Shown here one piece after another: positions 48,662-58,797 of a stretch of DNA of 64,000 nt. Source of the DNA: Arthrobacter citreus (GTDB taxonomy: Bacteria; Bacillota; Bacilli; Bacillales; Bacillaceae_G); NCBI GenBank assembly GCA_013200995.1, contig CP053688.1:4960001-5024000 (forward strand), read 5' to 3'. A program made the translations under genes and the position numbers. Positions within the stretch are counted from its first letter, which is position 1. Each line of letters starts with the position of its first letter. Under the pieces are notes generated by a model, which had not been told where the DNA came from, made no database searches, and worked only from the letters and a program-made list of their open reading frames with translations.

Positions 48662-51019
48662 ATGCAAACGCAAAGTGAAATGGAATTGTTTGTTGATGAA
48701 ACACCTTATATTAAAGGAAATGTCACAACAATCATCTTTTATAATGCAGAAAATTTTTATACTGTTGCAAAGGTAAAAGTGGTCGATACAAATTTATCAA
48801 ATTGTGAACAGGAAATGACCATTACTGGGAATATTCCAAGAATGAATGAAGATGAGTCATATACATTTAAAGGGATTCTAAAAGACCATCCAAGGTATGG
48901 TAAACAATTTCAAATTTCTTCGTTTGAAAAAGAGCTTCCATCTACTAAAAAAGGTGTTATCCAATATTTATCATCAGATTTGTTTAAAGGAATTGGAAAG
49001 AAAACGGCCGAAAAAATTGTTGATCATCTAGGTGAAGGTGCAATTAATAAAATTTTAGATAAATCTGATAGCTTAGAAGGGGTTCCAGGGCTAGCAAAAG
49101 CAAAGGCTAAAGAAATTTATGAGACCATTTTATCTCATCAAGGTCTTGAAAAAGTAATAAGCTTTCTAAGTAGCTACGGTATAGGTACAGGCTTATCGAT
49201 TAAAATTTATAAGACTTATAATGAATCAACTCTAGATGTTATACGAACAAATCCATTTAAGTTGATTGAAGATGTAGATGGAATTGGTTTTGGAAGAGCA
49301 GATGAAATTGGTCGAGCAATCGGAATTACTGGAAATCATCCTGATCGAATACGAGCGGGTTGTATTTATATATTAGAGCATTTATCGATGCAAGAAGGAC
49401 ATGTTTATATTACACAAGACCAGTTTATTGACGAAACTAGACAATTATTAATGAAACAAGATAAAGAGCTTGTCGAAGCACTCGACATTTCTCGGGAAAT
49501 GAAACGTTTAGTAGCAGACGGCAAGCTAGTAATGGAAGACGAGCGGATTTATTTAGCTGCGCTTTATTACGCAGAAAAAGGGATTGTGAATGCAATCCAA
49601 AAATTATTAAGCAGTGCTCCAGATTTAGGTGAAATGACTGAATCGAGATTTGTAAAAGAGCTAGAAGAACTTGAAGCAAAGATGAAAGTGAAATATGCAC
49701 CTTCGCAAGCAGAAGCAATTAAAAAGGCGATGGAGTCAGCGATGATGGTTTTAACAGGTGGGCCTGGGACAGGGAAAACGACAGTAATAAAAGGCATTGT
49801 AAATCTTTTCTCGAAAATTCATGAACTATCATTAGATCAACATTCTTACCCAAAAGATGATCCATTCCCATATTTGCTGGCTGCGCCTACTGGAAGAGCT
49901 GCAAAACGCATGAGCGAAGCAACAGGATTACCAGCAGTTACAATTCATCGTTTGCTTGGTTGGACAAGAGAGGGCGAGTTTAGCCATCACGAGGACAATC
50001 CTTTAAATGGAAAATTACTGATCATTGATGAGTTTTCAATGGTTGATGTTTGGTTAGGGAATCAACTGTTGAAAAGTATCCCAGAAGGCTGCCAAGTGAT
50101 CTTTGTAGGGGATGAGGATCAATTACCGTCAGTTGGTCCAGGTCAAGTATTAAAGGATTTATTAAACTCTGGGACAGTTCCAACAGTGAGATTAAAAGAC
50201 ATTTACCGTCAATCAGAAGATTCCTCGATTATTACACTTGCACATTATATAAAAGATGGAACAATTTCCGAGGATTTATTTGAGCAAAGAAAAGATCGTT
50301 CGTTTATCGGTTGTTCAAGTCAACAAGTTGTTGAAGTCGTCAAAAAGGTGTGTGAAAATGCCAATAAAAAAGGTTTTCCTGTAAGAGATATTCAAGTGCT
50401 AGCACCGATGTATCGCGGTCCAGCAGGAATTGATGCACTAAATGTTGGGTTGCAAGAGGTGTTTAACCCTAAAAAAGAAAAGCAGCGTGAAATGCATTTT
50501 GGAGATACAACTTACCGTACAGGTGATAAAGTACTCCAACTCGTAAATGTCCCTGAAAACAATGTTTTTAACGGTGATATGGGTGAGATCGTTAATATAT
50601 TTTTCGCTAAAGAAAATGTAGAACAACAGGACATCATAATCGTTTCATTTGATGGAAATGAAGTGACCTATACTAGACCAGATTTTTCTCAATTAACACT
50701 TGCTTATTGTTGCTCAATCCATAAGTCACAAGGTAGTGAATTTGATATTATTGTGCTTCCGATTGTAAAAAGTTATTATCGAATGCTACGAAGAAATTTA
50801 ATTTACACGGCAGTGACAAGAAGTAAGAAGTTCTTAATTATATGTGGTGAACAAGACGCATTTATTCAAGGGATCGGTCGAACGGATGATGGACAAAGAC
50901 AAACTACACTATGTATGAAATTAAAAGGGATCGAAAATGGTGAAGTACAGTTAGATAATGATTTGCCATTTCAGCTTTCAGATGAATTACCAAATCTTTC
51001 ACCTTATGATTTCATGTAA
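48662..51019 (+). CDS. recD2: ATP-dependent DNA helicase RecD2 (YrrC)
   Basis: This is a 785-residue SF1B 5'-3' helicase not associated with RecBC. The N-terminal half has an OB-like domain and helix-hairpin-helix repeats (FKGIGKKTAEKIVDHLG, EGVPGLAKAKAKEIYE). The motor has Walker A GGPGTGKTT (near residue 362), motif II LIIDEFSM, motif III GDEDQLPSVGPG and motif VI YTAVTRSKKF. It takes part in repair and fork maintenance. I start at ATG 48662, with GGGAGGTGG upstream. Confidence 0.95.
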   Translation: MQTQSEMELFVDETPYIKGNVTTIIFYNAENFYTVAKVKVVDTNLSNCEQEMTITGNIPRMNEDESYTFKGILKDHPRYGKQFQISSFEKELPSTKKGVIQYLSSDLFKGIGKKTAEKIVDHLGEGAINKILDKSDSLEGVPGLAKAKAKEIYETILSHQGLEKVISFLSSYGIGTGLSIKIYKTYNESTLDVIRTNPFKLIEDVDGIGFGRADEIGRAIGITGNHPDRIRAGCIYILEHLSMQEGHVYITQDQFIDETRQLLMKQDKELVEALDISREMKRLVADGKLVMEDERIYLAALYYAEKGIVNAIQKLLSSAPDLGEMTESRFVKELEELEAKMKVKYAPSQAEAIKKAMESAMMVLTGGPGTGKTTVIKGIVNLFSKIHELSLDQHSYPKDDPFPYLLAAPTGRAAKRMSEATGLPAVTIHRLLGWTREGEFSHHEDNPLNGKLLIIDEFSMVDVWLGNQLLKSIPEGCQVIFVGDEDQLPSVGPGQVLKDLLNSGTVPTVRLKDIYRQSEDSSIITLAHYIKDGTISEDLFEQRKDRSFIGCSSQQVVEVVKKVCENANKKGFPVRDIQVLAPMYRGPAGIDALNVGLQEVFNPKKEKQREMHFGDTTYRTGDKVLQLVNVPENNVFNGDMGEIVNIFFAKENVEQQDIIIVSFDGNEVTYTRPDFSQLTLAYCCSIHKSQGSEFDIIVLPIVKSYYRMLRRNLIYTAVTRSKKFLIICGEQDAFIQGIGRTDDGQRQTTLCMKLKGIENGEVQLDNDLPFQLSDELPNLSPYDFM

Positions 51020-51131
51020 TTGACTAAGAATATATAGTGCAAGACGATTCCTGTACTAACGTATATTTTTATGAAAATTTGGTCACAATGCTTAGAAACA
51101 TTGCCTTTTTTAGGCTAAGGGAGCGTGCGTT

Positions 51132-51320
51132 GTGATTTGTCCAAATTGTCATAGTAAAGACTTAGGGAAAATCGGTGTAAATCAATATTACTGTTGGGGT
51201 TGTTATATTGAACTAACAATTAATAAAGGCATGATTTATACCCACCAAGTTGAAGAAGATGGTACGTTAAGTTCGTTAGATGATTTATTTGACGATGAGG
51301 ATCGAAAACTTAGTATGTAG
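51132..51320 (+). CDS. Small zinc-ribbon-like protein
   Basis: This is a 62-residue protein with CPNC (residues 3-6) and CWGC (21-24), a rubredoxin/zinc-ribbon pattern, followed by an acidic tail (SLDDLFDDEDRK). The start is GTG with AAGGGAGCG upstream. It probably shares transcription with the 44-residue gene behind it. Function unknown. Confidence 0.65.
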   Translation: MICPNCHSKDLGKIGVNQYYCWGCYIELTINKGMIYTHQVEEDGTLSSLDDLFDDEDRKLSM

Positions 51321-51333
51321 GAGTGGTTAATTA

Positions 51334-51468
51334 ATGGCTAGAAAAAGCTCTTTATTAGGTTTAGGTTTAGGTGCAGGTGCACTTGCGATGAAATTGGCGT
51401 ACGACAATAAATGGCTTTCTTCAAAAAACATGAAACGCATGAGAAAGTCATTGAAAAAAATGCTTTAA
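51334..51468 (+). CDS. Small basic protein, 44 residues
   Basis: ATG 51334 follows TAGGAGTGG by about 8 nt. The protein starts MARKSSLLGLGLGAGALAMK, a Gly/Leu-rich stretch that could insert into a membrane, and ends in a basic helix (NMKRMRKSLKKML). A terminator follows nine nt after the stop, which supports a real gene. No family recognised. Confidence 0.6.
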   Translation: MARKSSLLGLGLGAGALAMKLAYDNKWLSSKNMKRMRKSLKKML

Positions 51469-51476
51469 TTTTTGAG

Positions 51477-51507
51477 GCACATGTCTATATAGGCATGTGC
51501 TTTTTTG
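51477..51507 (+). terminator. Terminator after the 44-residue gene
   Basis: GCACATG and CATGTGC are perfect arms (CTAT/ATAG continue inside), followed by TTTTTTG. Confidence 0.85.
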
Positions 51508-51813
51508 TTGTTGAAGTATAAATTAGTCAATAGTTAAAATGTTACTAAGTGATTTATCTGATGGTAAATCTTTTTTTGATGATGTTATTTATTTGTTTTA
51601 ATAGATAATTTGTTTTTGAAATATCAACATTTTTTAGTAATGGTTTTTTTTCAGAATATAAATTATTGATGTTAATTGTTTGAACAAATTCAATGATTAG
51701 TTTATAAGTGACGATTTACAGATATGAGCAAAATAACCGAGTATTTTAATCTCTTTTTTCTAACCAAAGGGGATTAGTAAGGTTCTTATTTCATACTTTT
51801 TTTATTTCGAAGA
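51508..51813. other. AT-rich intergenic stretch without recognised features
   Basis: About 300 nt hold no supported gene. GATTTA/TAAATC with seven T at 51551-51577 is a weak terminator-like hairpin. Confidence 0.4.
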
Positions 51814-51940
51814 AGTTGATTGGAACGGAGGGGTTCTCGACTCCTATGGGAAATGCGGGAAGGCTGAGACCCCGCAGGCTAGCCGAGGAGACTCAGGTCT
51901 CGCCCCATGGAAAGCGAGAATCCTGTAGTGGAAATCAACA
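51814..51940. repeat. Bacillaceae-type intergenic repeat, about 127 bp, GC-rich
   Basis: It starts GTTGATTGGAACGGAG and ends GTAGTGGAAATCAACA, with imperfect inverted ends. The interior includes GCTGAGACCCCGCAGGCTAG and GAGGAGACTCAGGTCTCGCC, and is far richer in G+C than the surroundings. I know closely similar elements as dispersed repeats in many Bacillaceae genomes. It does not code for protein. Confidence 0.75.
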
Positions 51941-52043
51941 ACATATAGCTTCCCTTACTTGAAAAAAATTATGATTTCAGATCCAGGTGGAAGCGAGAAG
52001 ACTTTTCAAATTTTATTGAAAGTCACATAAATTGATTGAAATT

Positions 52044-52074
52044 CTCCATACTATTATCAGTATGGAGGTTTTTT
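52044..52074 (+). promoter_or_regulatory. Hairpin that contains the yrrI ribosome binding site
   Basis: CTCCATACT (52044-52052) and AGTATGGAG (52059-52067) are perfect 9-bp arms followed by a T-rich run and then ATG at 52075. The 3' arm includes the Shine-Dalgarno GGAG, so the hairpin would hide it and could also stop transcription. Confidence 0.6.
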
Positions 52075-53142
52075 ATGGACGGGTTAAAATTAAAGTGGAT
52101 TTATCGATTATGTTTAATTCTATTAATTGGATTAGTTGGTATTGTATTTTATTATTTAAAACCAGTTTACTTACATATTGTGATTGGTATTTTGAAGTCG
52201 ATGGTGCCGTTTTTGATTGGACTAGTTATTGCTTATTTATTGCACCCAGCAATTGAATACATTCATAGAAAAGGGTTAAAACGAGTATATGCGATTTTAC
52301 TTATTTATTTTTTATTTTTTGGTGGATGTGTACTAGGATTATATTTGCTATTACCAATCTTCAAACAACAATGGGAAGATATATTGCGATCTTTCCCAAA
52401 AGTAATGGCATTATATGATCAGTTTTTATCTAAAATTGAGAAGAAAACTTCAAGAATGCCAATTTTTCTTCACAATCGAATTGATTTAATGATTAATGGG
52501 GCTGAAAAATCTGGTTTATCATTATTGAATAAATCAGGGGTATGGATGAAACAATTAGTAAACAATATTATTTCGCTCTTTATTATTCCATTTATCGTGT
52601 TTTACTTTTTAAAAGATTATAAGGTCTTAACGAAAATGTTATGGAAAATAATACCTTATAAATGGCGTTATGAAACAAAGGGTATGGCAAAGGAACTTGA
52701 CAATACATTTGGAAAATATATACGCGGTCAAATATTAGTTTGCTTTTTGCTTTTTGTTTTAGCAACAATTTTTCTTTGGATTGTTCGAATGAAATATGCT
52801 CTAGTGTTAGGGGTAATCATTGGCATAACAGATATAATTCCTTATTTTGGTCCAGTAATTGGAGCTGTACCAACTTTATTTTTAGCTGCTTCAGAAGGTA
52901 CAAGTTTACTAATTAGAGTAGGTATTATATTAATTATTTTACAATTAATCGAAGGGAATGTTCTTTCTCCACTTATTATTGGGAAATCGATTCATACTCA
53001 CCCGGTAATCATCATGTTTTCTCTCCTAGTTGCAGGTGAAGTAGCCGGGTTTGTAGGATTACTACTTGCTGTTCCATTGCTTGTTGTCGTCATTTCCGTT
53101 ATACGGTATTTCAGTAATAGAAAAGAGCGACTCTCAACTTGA
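52075..53142 (+). CDS. AI-2E family transporter (YrrI-like, PerM)
   Basis: This is a 355-residue membrane protein with about seven helices. Typical parts of the family are FLIGLVIAYLLHPAIEYIHRKGLKR, DNTFGKYIRGQILVCFLLFVL and GITDIIPYFGPVIGAVP. Members export quorum signals or ions; the true substrate here is unknown. I start at ATG 52075 with TGGAGG upstream rather than 13 codons earlier. B. subtilis yrrI is likewise next to alaS. Confidence 0.88.
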   Translation: MDGLKLKWIYRLCLILLIGLVGIVFYYLKPVYLHIVIGILKSMVPFLIGLVIAYLLHPAIEYIHRKGLKRVYAILLIYFLFFGGCVLGLYLLLPIFKQQWEDILRSFPKVMALYDQFLSKIEKKTSRMPIFLHNRIDLMINGAEKSGLSLLNKSGVWMKQLVNNIISLFIIPFIVFYFLKDYKVLTKMLWKIIPYKWRYETKGMAKELDNTFGKYIRGQILVCFLLFVLATIFLWIVRMKYALVLGVIIGITDIIPYFGPVIGAVPTLFLAASEGTSLLIRVGIILIILQLIEGNVLSPLIIGKSIHTHPVIIMFSLLVAGEVAGFVGLLLAVPLLVVVISVIRYFSNRKERLST

Positions 53143-53151
53143 CTTTCATTT

Positions 53152-53180
53152 TTTACAATGATACTATTTTTTCATACAAT
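53152..53180 (+). promoter_or_regulatory. Sigma-A promoter of the alaS T-box leader
   Basis: TTTACA (53152-53157) and TACAAT (53175-53180) are 17 nt apart, about 50 nt before the leader structure. Confidence 0.65.
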
Positions 53181-53230
53181 TATATTTGCAAAATTTTGAA
53201 GGAAAAAGTATGTCACAGACCATTTAAGCA

Positions 53231-53454
53231 TTTACTAAAGAGAGAAGTTTCCTAGGCTGAAAGAAACTTTAATGAAGGGTGACAGAAAAGCTACTCCTGA
53301 ATGCAGCTAATCACTGACGTCAGGCCACGTTACGGTCACTTGAGGTGATGAATAGACATCGAGGCAGCAAATGCCTAAGCAATTTGCTTTCTATTCATAA
53401 TCAGGGTGGTATCGCGAGTACATCTCGTCCCTGTTTTAGGGACGGGATTTTTTT
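53231..53454 (+). promoter_or_regulatory. T-box leader of alaS
   Basis: The T-box AGGGTGGTATCGCG is at 53403-53416. The terminator TCTCGTCCCT-GTTTT-AGGGACGGGA lies at 53423-53447, followed by seven T. GCT at 53290-53292 is a candidate alanine specifier codon. Uncharged tRNA-Ala should pair with the specifier and T-box and allow read-through into alaS. The fold was not computed. Confidence 0.9.
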
Positions 53455-53508
53455 GTTTTTTTAAGTCATTTTATAACATGATAAATTTACTAAATGGAGG
53501 TTAATATA

Positions 53509-56160
53509 ATGAAAAAGCTAACGGCTGCTCAAATTCGCCAAATGTACTTAGATTTCTTTAAAGAAAAAGGTCACTCTATAGAGCCAAGTGCATCTTTAGT
53601 ACCAGTAGAAGATCCAACTTTATTGTGGATTAATAGTGGTGTAGCGACATTAAAAAAATATTTTGATGGTCGTGTAATTCCAGAGAATCCAAGAATAACA
53701 AATTCACAAAAATCAATTCGTACGAATGATATTGAGAATGTAGGTATAACAGCTCGTCACCATACATTTTTTGAAATGTTAGGTAACTTCTCAATCGGGG
53801 ATTATTTCCGTGAAGACGCTGTAACATGGGGATGGGAGTTATTAACTTCATCTAACTGGTTTGGTTTTGAAAAAGAAAAATTATACGTTACTGTCTACCC
53901 AGAAGATAAAGAAACTTATGATTTATGGATTAAATTAGGGCTAGATCCAGAGCATATTATTCTGTTAGAAGGAAACTTCTGGGAAATCGGTGAAGGACCA
54001 TGCGGACCATGTACAGAGATTTTCTATGATCGTGGAACAAAATACGATCCTGAAAACATTGGAATTAAATTATTAAAAGAAGATTTAGAGAATGATCGAT
54101 ATTTAGAAATTTGGAATATTGTATTATCTCAATTTAATTCAAAAGATGGTTTAGACCGTAAAGAATATCCTGAATTACCGAACAAGAACATTGATACTGG
54201 AATGGGCTTAGAGCGTATGGCAAGTGTACTACAAGAAGTTGATACAAACTTTGACACTGATTTATTTATGCCTATTATCAATGTAGTTGAAACAATCTCT
54301 AATGAAAAATACCGCAATGGTGATTTAGATAAAGATACTGCTTTTAAAGTAATTGCTGACCATATTCGTACTGTATCGTTTGCTGTTGCAGATGGTGCAC
54401 TTCCTTCAAATGAAGGGCGTGGATATGTATTACGTCGATTAATTCGACGTGCTGTACGTTTTGCTAAAAAACTAGGCGTTGAACGTCCATTCATGTTTGA
54501 GCTTGTACCAGTTGTTGCAGAAATTATGGAAAGCTATTATCCAAACGTGATGGATAAGGTGCCATTTATTCAAAAAGTAATTAAAAACGAAGAAGAGCGT
54601 TTCCATGAAACTTTACATGAAGGCTTATCACTTCTTACAAATGTAATGAAGGATGCGAAAGCTAATGGAATTACAGTCATTAATGGTGAAGATGTTTTCC
54701 GTCTTTATGACACATACGGATTCCCTATTGAATTAACAGAAGAATATGCAGAAGAAGAAGGATTAACTGTTGATCATGATGGTTTCGAAGTTGAAATGGA
54801 AAAACAACGTGAACGCGCTCGTTCTGCAAGACAAGATGTAGACTCAATGCAAGTACAAAGTGAGGTACTACGTGAAATTAAGGAAGCTTCATCATTTGTA
54901 GGGTATAGCGAAGGCTCAGTTGAATCTACAGTTCTTGTTCTAGTTCAAGACGGTGAAAGAGTTGAAGATGTAGCAAATGGTGAGGAAGCTCATTTAATTC
55001 TTGATGTAACGCCTTTCTACGCTGAAAGTGGAGGTCAAATTGCAGACCGTGGAACGATAACAGCTCCTGGTTTAAAAGTTGAGGTTCTTGATACACAAAA
55101 GGCACCTAACGGACAAAATATACATCGTGTAAAGGTTGTTGAAGGTGCACTATCAGTAGGTTCTAAAGTTACTTCAACTATTAATAAAGCTAATCGTTCA
55201 AGTATCGTAAAGAACCATACAGCTACTCACTTATTACATCAAGCATTAAAAGATGTACTTGGAACTCATGTAAACCAAGCTGGATCATTAGTAAACCAAG
55301 AGCGTCTTCGTTTTGACTTCTCGCATTTTGGTCAAGTAACTGCAGATGAACTAGAAACAATTGAAAAAATTGTGAACGAAAAAATTTGGGAAAGTATCCC
55401 AGTTCAAATTTCTGAAAAAGCAATTGCTGAAGCAAAAGCAATGGGTGCAATGGCATTATTCGGAGAAAAATATGGTGATGTAGTACGAGTGGTACAAGTT
55501 GGAGACTATAGTTTAGAGCTATGCGGTGGTTGCCATGTTGATAACACAGCATCAATCGGTACGTTTAAAATTGTATCTGAATCAGGTATTGGAGCTGGTA
55601 CTCGTCGTATTGAGGCAGTGACAGGAAAATCAGCTTATGAGTATATGCAGGAACAAATTGGTCAATTAAAAGATGCAGCTAGTCTATTAAAATCGAATAC
55701 AAAAGACGTTGTTTCTCGTATTGAAACTTTACAATCAGATTTAAAACAATCACAAAAAGAAAATGAATCACTTTCTTCAAAATTAAGCAATATTGAAGCA
55801 GGAAATATTAGTAATAGTGTGAAAGAAGTAAATGGAGTGAAATTCGTTGCTGCTAAAGTAAACGGAGCAGATATGAATAGTCTTCGTACGATGGTTGATG
55901 ATCTTAAAAATAAAATTGGATCTGTTGTTGTTTTACTTGGTTCTGCTAATGAAGGAAAAGTAAACTTAATTGCTGGTGTTACAAAAGATTTAGTTGGCCA
56001 AGGATATCATGCAGGAAATCTAATAAAAGAAGCTGCTACAATTTGTGGCGGCGGAGGCGGAGGCCGTCCAGATATGGCTCAAGCTGGTGGTAAAGATCCT
56101 TCAAAATTAGACGAAGCGGTTGCTTTTGTTGAACAATGGATGAACACGATTTCAAAATAA
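53509..56160 (+). CDS. alaS: Alanyl-tRNA synthetase
   Basis: This is an 883-residue class II enzyme. The catalytic core has [19 protein letters not shown] and [18 protein letters not shown]. The editing domain contains the zinc-binding [11 protein letters not shown] and [11 protein letters not shown] motifs. The C-Ala domain ends with [21 protein letters not shown] start at ATG 53509; GGAGG lies 8 nt upstream and the longer frame start at 53494 overlaps it. Controlled by the T-box leader. Confidence 0.98.
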   Translation: MKKLTAAQIRQMYLDFFKEKGHSIEPSASLVPVEDPTLLWINSGVATLKKYFDGRVIPENPRITNSQKSIRTNDIENVGITARHHTFFEMLGNFSIGDYFREDAVTWGWELLTSSNWFGFEKEKLYVTVYPEDKETYDLWIKLGLDPEHIILLEGNFWEIGEGPCGPCTEIFYDRGTKYDPENIGIKLLKEDLENDRYLEIWNIVLSQFNSKDGLDRKEYPELPNKNIDTGMGLERMASVLQEVDTNFDTDLFMPIINVVETISNEKYRNGDLDKDTAFKVIADHIRTVSFAVADGALPSNEGRGYVLRRLIRRAVRFAKKLGVERPFMFELVPVVAEIMESYYPNVMDKVPFIQKVIKNEEERFHETLHEGLSLLTNVMKDAKANGITVINGEDVFRLYDTYGFPIELTEEYAEEEGLTVDHDGFEVEMEKQRERARSARQDVDSMQVQSEVLREIKEASSFVGYSEGSVESTVLVLVQDGERVEDVANGEEAHLILDVTPFYAESGGQIADRGTITAPGLKVEVLDTQKAPNGQNIHRVKVVEGALSVGSKVTSTINKANRSSIVKNHTATHLLHQALKDVLGTHVNQAGSLVNQERLRFDFSHFGQVTADELETIEKIVNEKIWESIPVQISEKAIAEAKAMGAMALFGEKYGDVVRVVQVGDYSLELCGGCHVDNTASIGTFKIVSESGIGAGTRRIEAVTGKSAYEYMQEQIGQLKDAASLLKSNTKDVVSRIETLQSDLKQSQKENESLSSKLSNIEAGNISNSVKEVNGVKFVAAKVNGADMNSLRTMVDDLKNKIGSVVVLLGSANEGKVNLIAGVTKDLVGQGYHAGNLIKEAATICGGGGGGRPDMAQAGGKDPSKLDEAVAFVEQWMNTISK

Positions 56161-56275
56161 AAGAAAAATCGTGTACAATAACGAAAAATAAAAATTTTTA
56201 GCTGATTCGTAACTGTTCAATAAAAATGGTACAATGTAATTAGCTAAAAATATACGGATAAGTGGGGTGCTTTGT

Positions 56276-56542
56276 ATGGATTCATTTGATAAAACGATGA
56301 AGTTTAGTTTGCAAGATGAAGGTCAAGATATACGAGTTAATGAAGTTTTGTTAAAGGTTCATGACGCGTTACAAGAAAAAGGCTATAATCCAATCAATCA
56401 AATAGTAGGATATTTACTATCAGGTGATCCTGCATACATTCCTCGTCATAATGACGCAAGAAGTATGATGAAAAAGCTAGAGCGCGATGAAATAATCGAA
56501 GAACTAGTTAAATCTTACTTACAACAACATCGTGGAGAATAA
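56276..56542 (+). CDS. IreB family regulatory phosphoprotein (YrzL-like)
   Basis: This is an 88-residue protein of the IreB/UPF0297 family ([48 protein letters not shown]). In Enterococcus, IreB is phosphorylated by the Ser/Thr kinase IreK and lowers cephalosporin resistance. The conserved yrzL-ruvX-yrzB order after alaS is as in B. subtilis. I start at ATG 56276; a GTG three codons before lies in the binding site. Confidence 0.93.
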   Translation: MDSFDKTMKFSLQDEGQDIRVNEVLLKVHDALQEKGYNPINQIVGYLLSGDPAYIPRHNDARSMMKKLERDEIIEELVKSYLQQHRGE

Positions 56543-56545
56543 TTA

Positions 56546-56962
56546 ATGAGGGCACTTGGATTAGATGTAGGAACTAAAACAATTGGTGTAGCTGTAAGTG
56601 ATGCTCTAGGTTGGACTGCTCAAGGTATTGAGACAGTTCGAATTGACGAAGAACGTCAGAAATTTGGACTAGACCGACTGAAAGAAATCATCGACAGCTA
56701 CGAAATTGAAAAAATAATAGTAGGTTTACCTAAAAATATGAACGGAAGCATTGGAGAACGCGGTGAAGCTTGCAAGCGTTTTGGAAAAATGGTTGAAGAA
56801 GAATTCAATCTTCCGGTTATACTATGGGATGAAAGACTTTCAACGATGGCTGCTGAGCGTTTACTAATTTCTGCTGACGTAAGTCGTAAGAAAAGAAAAC
56901 AAGTAATCGATAAAATGGCAGCAGTAGTTATTTTACAAAACTACCTAGATAGTATAAAGTGA
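56546..56962 (+). CDS. ruvX: Putative pre-16S rRNA nuclease/Holliday junction resolvase-like YqgF (YrrK)
   Basis: This is a 138-residue RNase H-fold protein. Acidic active-site residues are in [25 protein letters not shown] and [12 protein letters not shown]. The family completes 16S rRNA 5' maturation and was originally predicted as a Holliday junction resolvase. It starts 3 nt after the yrzL stop, with GTGGAG as binding site. Confidence 0.93.
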   Translation: MRALGLDVGTKTIGVAVSDALGWTAQGIETVRIDEERQKFGLDRLKEIIDSYEIEKIIVGLPKNMNGSIGERGEACKRFGKMVEEEFNLPVILWDERLSTMAAERLLISADVSRKKRKQVIDKMAAVVILQNYLDSIK

Positions 56963-57057
56963 TAAAGAAGAGTGGAGCTTGGCCGAATAGAGGGCAAACT
57001 CCACATATTCACTTTTATACTTGTACATAAAAGGATTAAAAAATAGAGGTGATATAA

Positions 57058-57348
57058 ATGGAACACGGTGAAGACAGACAAATTACAATCATCGATGAGG
57101 AAGGTAATGAGATTCTTTGTAATATTATTATGACTTTTGAATCAGATGACTATGGTAAATCATACGTAATTTACAGCCCAGTAGGACAAGAGTTTGATGA
57201 AGATGGAGATCCAATCTATCATGCTTCTAGCTTCATTCCTGCAGAAGACGGTGAAGATGGAGAGTTATATCCAATCGAATCTGACGAAGAATGGGAAATG
57301 GTTGAAGAAGTATTAAATACTTTCTTTGATGAAGAAGAAGGAGAATAA
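57058..57348 (+). CDS. DUF1292 family protein (YrzB-like)
   Basis: This is a 96-residue, strongly acidic soluble protein ([31 protein letters not shown], then a Glu/Asp-rich end). It belongs to DUF1292, found behind ruvX across Firmicutes. AGAGGTGAT precedes the ATG. Function unknown. Confidence 0.9.
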   Translation: MEHGEDRQITIIDEEGNEILCNIIMTFESDDYGKSYVIYSPVGQEFDEDGDPIYHASSFIPAEDGEDGELYPIESDEEWEMVEEVLNTFFDEEEGE

Positions 57349-57361
57349 TATTCTCGAATTT

Positions 57362-57403
57362 AAAAAATGCTAATCACTTATAAGGTGTTTAGCATTTTTT
57401 TTT
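57362..57403 (+). terminator. Terminator after yrzB
   Basis: AAAAAATGCTAATCAC and GGTGTTTAGCATTTTTT form a long stem with one internal mismatch, then T. Confidence 0.9.
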
Positions 57404-57470
57404 ATGTAGAAAATTGCCGATTCACGACTTATTTGTAGTATACTATAACGTGGAAAAGGAGGTTGGTAAC

Positions 57471-58565
57471 TTGACTTATAATGAATTTAATCAAAATGGA
57501 TTCAATAATTCAAATAAAAAAGGCAGAGTTATGCGTATTTTTACATATCTTATCATTGCTTTAATTGTCTTAGTTGGAGCAGGCTTTGCTACATATAAAT
57601 ATATGTTAAAACCTGTTAATGCATCCGATAAACAAATTAAATTAGTAACAATTCCTGAAGGAAGCTCAGTTGATAATATTGCAGCAATTTTCAAAAAGAA
57701 AAACTTAATAAAAAATACAACAATTTTTAAACTATATGTGAAATTGCATAACAACGCTAGTCTTAAATCAGGCAACTATCATTTTAGTGAAAATCAAGGA
57801 ATCTCAACAATTGTAAACCACCTACAAGTAGGGGGAAAATACCAAGTAGCGGTTAAGGATTTAATGATTCCAGAAGGATCTCAATTAAAGGAAATCGCTG
57901 CGATTATTGCAAAAGAATTTAAATTAGATGAAGCGAAAGTATTAAAGCAGTTAAATGATAAAGCATTTATCCAAGGTTTACAAAAAAAGTTTCCTCAATT
58001 ATTAACAAATGAAATCTTTAAAAAAGGAATTAGATATCCACTAGAAGGATATTTATACCCTTCGACTTATATGTATGGAGATTTCACACCAAGCTTAGAG
58101 CAAATTATTACGCCAATGTTAAATGAAACAGTAAAAATTTTAGATCAATATAAAGTGGAAATGGCTAATAAAAAGCTTACACCACATCAAACTTTAACAA
58201 TGGCTTCGTTAATTGAGGAAGAAGCTACAGGTACTACAGACCGAAAGTTGATTTCAAGTGTGTTTTACAATCGACTGAAAGTAAATATGCCTTTACAAAC
58301 AGATCCAACTGTTTTATATGCTTTAGGTAAACATAAAGAACGTGTATTATATAAAGATTTAGAAGTTAAATCTCCTTATAACACTTACTATGTAAAAGGA
58401 TTACCGGTTGGCCCAATCGCAAGTGCTGGTGTGGATAGTATTGTTGCTGCGCTAGAGCCTGCTAAATCAGATTATCTATATTTCCTAGCTGATAAAACAG
58501 GTAAAGTAATCTTCACTAAATCATTAGCAGAGCACAATACTGAAAAAGAAAAGCATATAAAATAA
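57471..58565 (+). CDS. mltG: Endolytic murein transglycosylase MltG (YrrL)
   Basis: This is a 364-residue membrane-anchored lytic transglycosylase that cuts nascent peptidoglycan strands. After a polar N-terminal stretch there is one helix (IFTYLIIALIVLVGAGFATY), a LysM-like domain (VTIPEGSSVDNIAAIFKKK) and the YceG domain with the catalytic Glu in MASLIEEEATG and NRLKVNMPLQTDPTVLYA. I start at TTG 57471, with AAAGGAGG 6 nt upstream; the frame extends 19 codons more. Confidence 0.94.
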   Translation: MTYNEFNQNGFNNSNKKGRVMRIFTYLIIALIVLVGAGFATYKYMLKPVNASDKQIKLVTIPEGSSVDNIAAIFKKKNLIKNTTIFKLYVKLHNNASLKSGNYHFSENQGISTIVNHLQVGGKYQVAVKDLMIPEGSQLKEIAAIIAKEFKLDEAKVLKQLNDKAFIQGLQKKFPQLLTNEIFKKGIRYPLEGYLYPSTYMYGDFTPSLEQIITPMLNETVKILDQYKVEMANKKLTPHQTLTMASLIEEEATGTTDRKLISSVFYNRLKVNMPLQTDPTVLYALGKHKERVLYKDLEVKSPYNTYYVKGLPVGPIASAGVDSIVAALEPAKSDYLYFLADKTGKVIFTKSLAEHNTEKEKHIK

Positions 58566-58595
58566 AAAATTGGAAATACTTGTATACAAAATATT

Positions 58596-58634
58596 AAATT
58601 CCTCAGTAGAACAAATAGTCTACTGAGGAATTTT
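58596..58634 (+). terminator. Terminator of mltG
   Basis: AAATTCCTCAGTAGA and TCTACTGAGGAATTTT are perfect arms around ACAAATAG. Confidence 0.9.
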
Positions 58635-58666
58635 GTAAATCAAAAAATAGTGTAAGCGTTGCAACA

Positions 58667-58697
58667 ATTCTTGGTACTAGCCAAGGGTCTTTTTTTT
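58667..58697 (+). terminator. Second terminator-like hairpin after mltG
   Basis: CTTGG and CCAAG pair around TACTAG, extended by one wobble pair, followed by GGTC and a run of T. It could be an attenuator in the trmR leader. Confidence 0.5.
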
Positions 58698-58750
58698 ATG
58701 TTAGAATATTACGGGTCTAAAAAATTCAGATACACAGAAATTTTACTTAC

Positions 58751-58769
58751 ACCTTGTTTTAAACAAGGT
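58751..58769. promoter_or_regulatory. 19-nt palindrome upstream of trmR
   Basis: ACCTTGTTT and AAACAAGGT are perfect arms around one T, 28 nt before the start codon. It could be an operator or an mRNA hairpin close to the binding site GGAGG. Confidence 0.35.
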
Positions 58770-58797
58770 TGTATTTCTATTGGAGGCTTTATAAGCA

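Noticed and set aside
56968..57004. GTGGAG/CTCCAC hairpin after ruvX as a terminator
   Set aside because: Only six base pairs at the base, a long loop and no T run; at best a weak mRNA structure.
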